This document shows, in pieces, positions 63,907 through 64,000 of a stretch of DNA of 64,000 nucleotides. The first letter of the stretch is position 1. Each line of letters starts with the position of its first letter. The DNA is from Candidatus Ideonella esbjergensis (GTDB lineage: Bacteria > Pseudomonadota > Gammaproteobacteria > Burkholderiales > Burkholderiaceae_C): positions 186,001 through 250,000 of the forward strand of contig JADJLP010000013.1 of NCBI GenBank assembly GCA_016710065.1. Direction: 5' to 3'. Below the pieces are notes generated by a model, which saw only the letters and a list, made by a program, of their open reading frames with translations, was not told where the DNA came from and ran no database searches. The position numbers were made by a program, and so were the translations under genes.

Positions 63907-63954
63907 GCGCATAAACCGAGCGCGGCGACCCGCGCCCAACCACAAGGAGACTTC

Positions 63955-64000
63955 ATGACCCGTTCTGCATCCCGCCGCGTGGCCGCCGTGTTGGCCGGCG
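63955..64000 (+). CDS. Start of a further gene, 3' partial
   Basis: An ATG at 63955 with AAGGAG ribosome-binding site; the 15 residues visible (MTRSASRRVAAVLAG) look like the beginning of a signal peptide or membrane anchor. It probably belongs to the same operon as the ABC ATPase. Too short to identify. Confidence 0.6.
   Translation, partial: MTRSASRRVAAVLAG

Overview
The window is GC-rich chromosomal DNA whose core gene content (class I fumarase, M61 peptidase with PDZ, DUF3108 and DUF3429 proteins, TrHb2, cheR-cheD-cheB, ppk1-sixA, dnaE2) looks like a betaproteobacterium of the order Burkholderiales, most likely Comamonadaceae. That placement is an inference from gene content and codon use; no rRNA gene is present. 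No tRNA, rRNA or CRISPR array was recognised.

Layout. Positions 1-30500 are ordinary chromosome: a partial UPF0114 gene, fumarase, selD with a divergent ModE-like regulator, a quinoprotein-linked trio (degenerate MBL hydrolase, SoxYZ-like carrier, TonB receptor), a MASE1/CHASE/PAS hybrid kinase, ychF, a UbiH-like hydroxylase, dsbC, an M61 peptidase, enoyl-CoA hydratase, a globin/MinD-like/GGDEF operon, cheR-cheD-cheB, and a ppk1-sixA unit behind a three-unit Pho-box-like repeat. dnaE2 (26977-30519) closes this part.

Positions 30459-60412 are a chromosomal integron. The integrase gene intI (minus strand, start 34967) has a LexA box in its promoter and its 3' end overlaps dnaE2. intI is split at its HxxR catalytic motif by a RIT element (three tyrosine recombinases in series; 30713-34132). 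Between intI and the cassettes lies a decayed IS91-like element (about 35500-41430) that was itself invaded by a second RIT element (36688-40091). From 41435 to 60412 runs a cassette array with 18 attC sites (15 uninterrupted, of which one is degenerate and one truncated, and 3 split by introns). Cassettes encode DUF4272, DUF2199 and Tdi1-like (DUF1851) proteins, two methyltransferases, small membrane and unknown proteins, and four toxin-antitoxin modules (brnTA twice, a Gp49/HigB-HigA-like pair, and a reversed yefM-yoeB whose yoeB is frameshifted). Three nearly identical group IIC-type introns sit at the same position in the R' box of three attC sites, and an IS66 element (52391-55523) is fused to an attC.

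Positions 60411-64000 return to the chromosome: a gene remnant cut by the array end, then a PQQ-linked block (a second degenerate MBL protein, a PqqB-like protein, an ABC ATPase of the PQQ-dependent alcohol dehydrogenase type, and the start of another gene).

How it fits together: DNA damage would release LexA from intI and, because intI overlaps dnaE2, probably raise cassette shuffling and error-prone synthesis together. As it stands the integrase is broken, its likely cassette promoter is separated from the array by about 6 kb of insertions, and the array is held by toxin-antitoxin cassettes. Many frameshifts are confined to the mobile DNA; some are single-base homopolymer changes in repeats and could be assembly errors.
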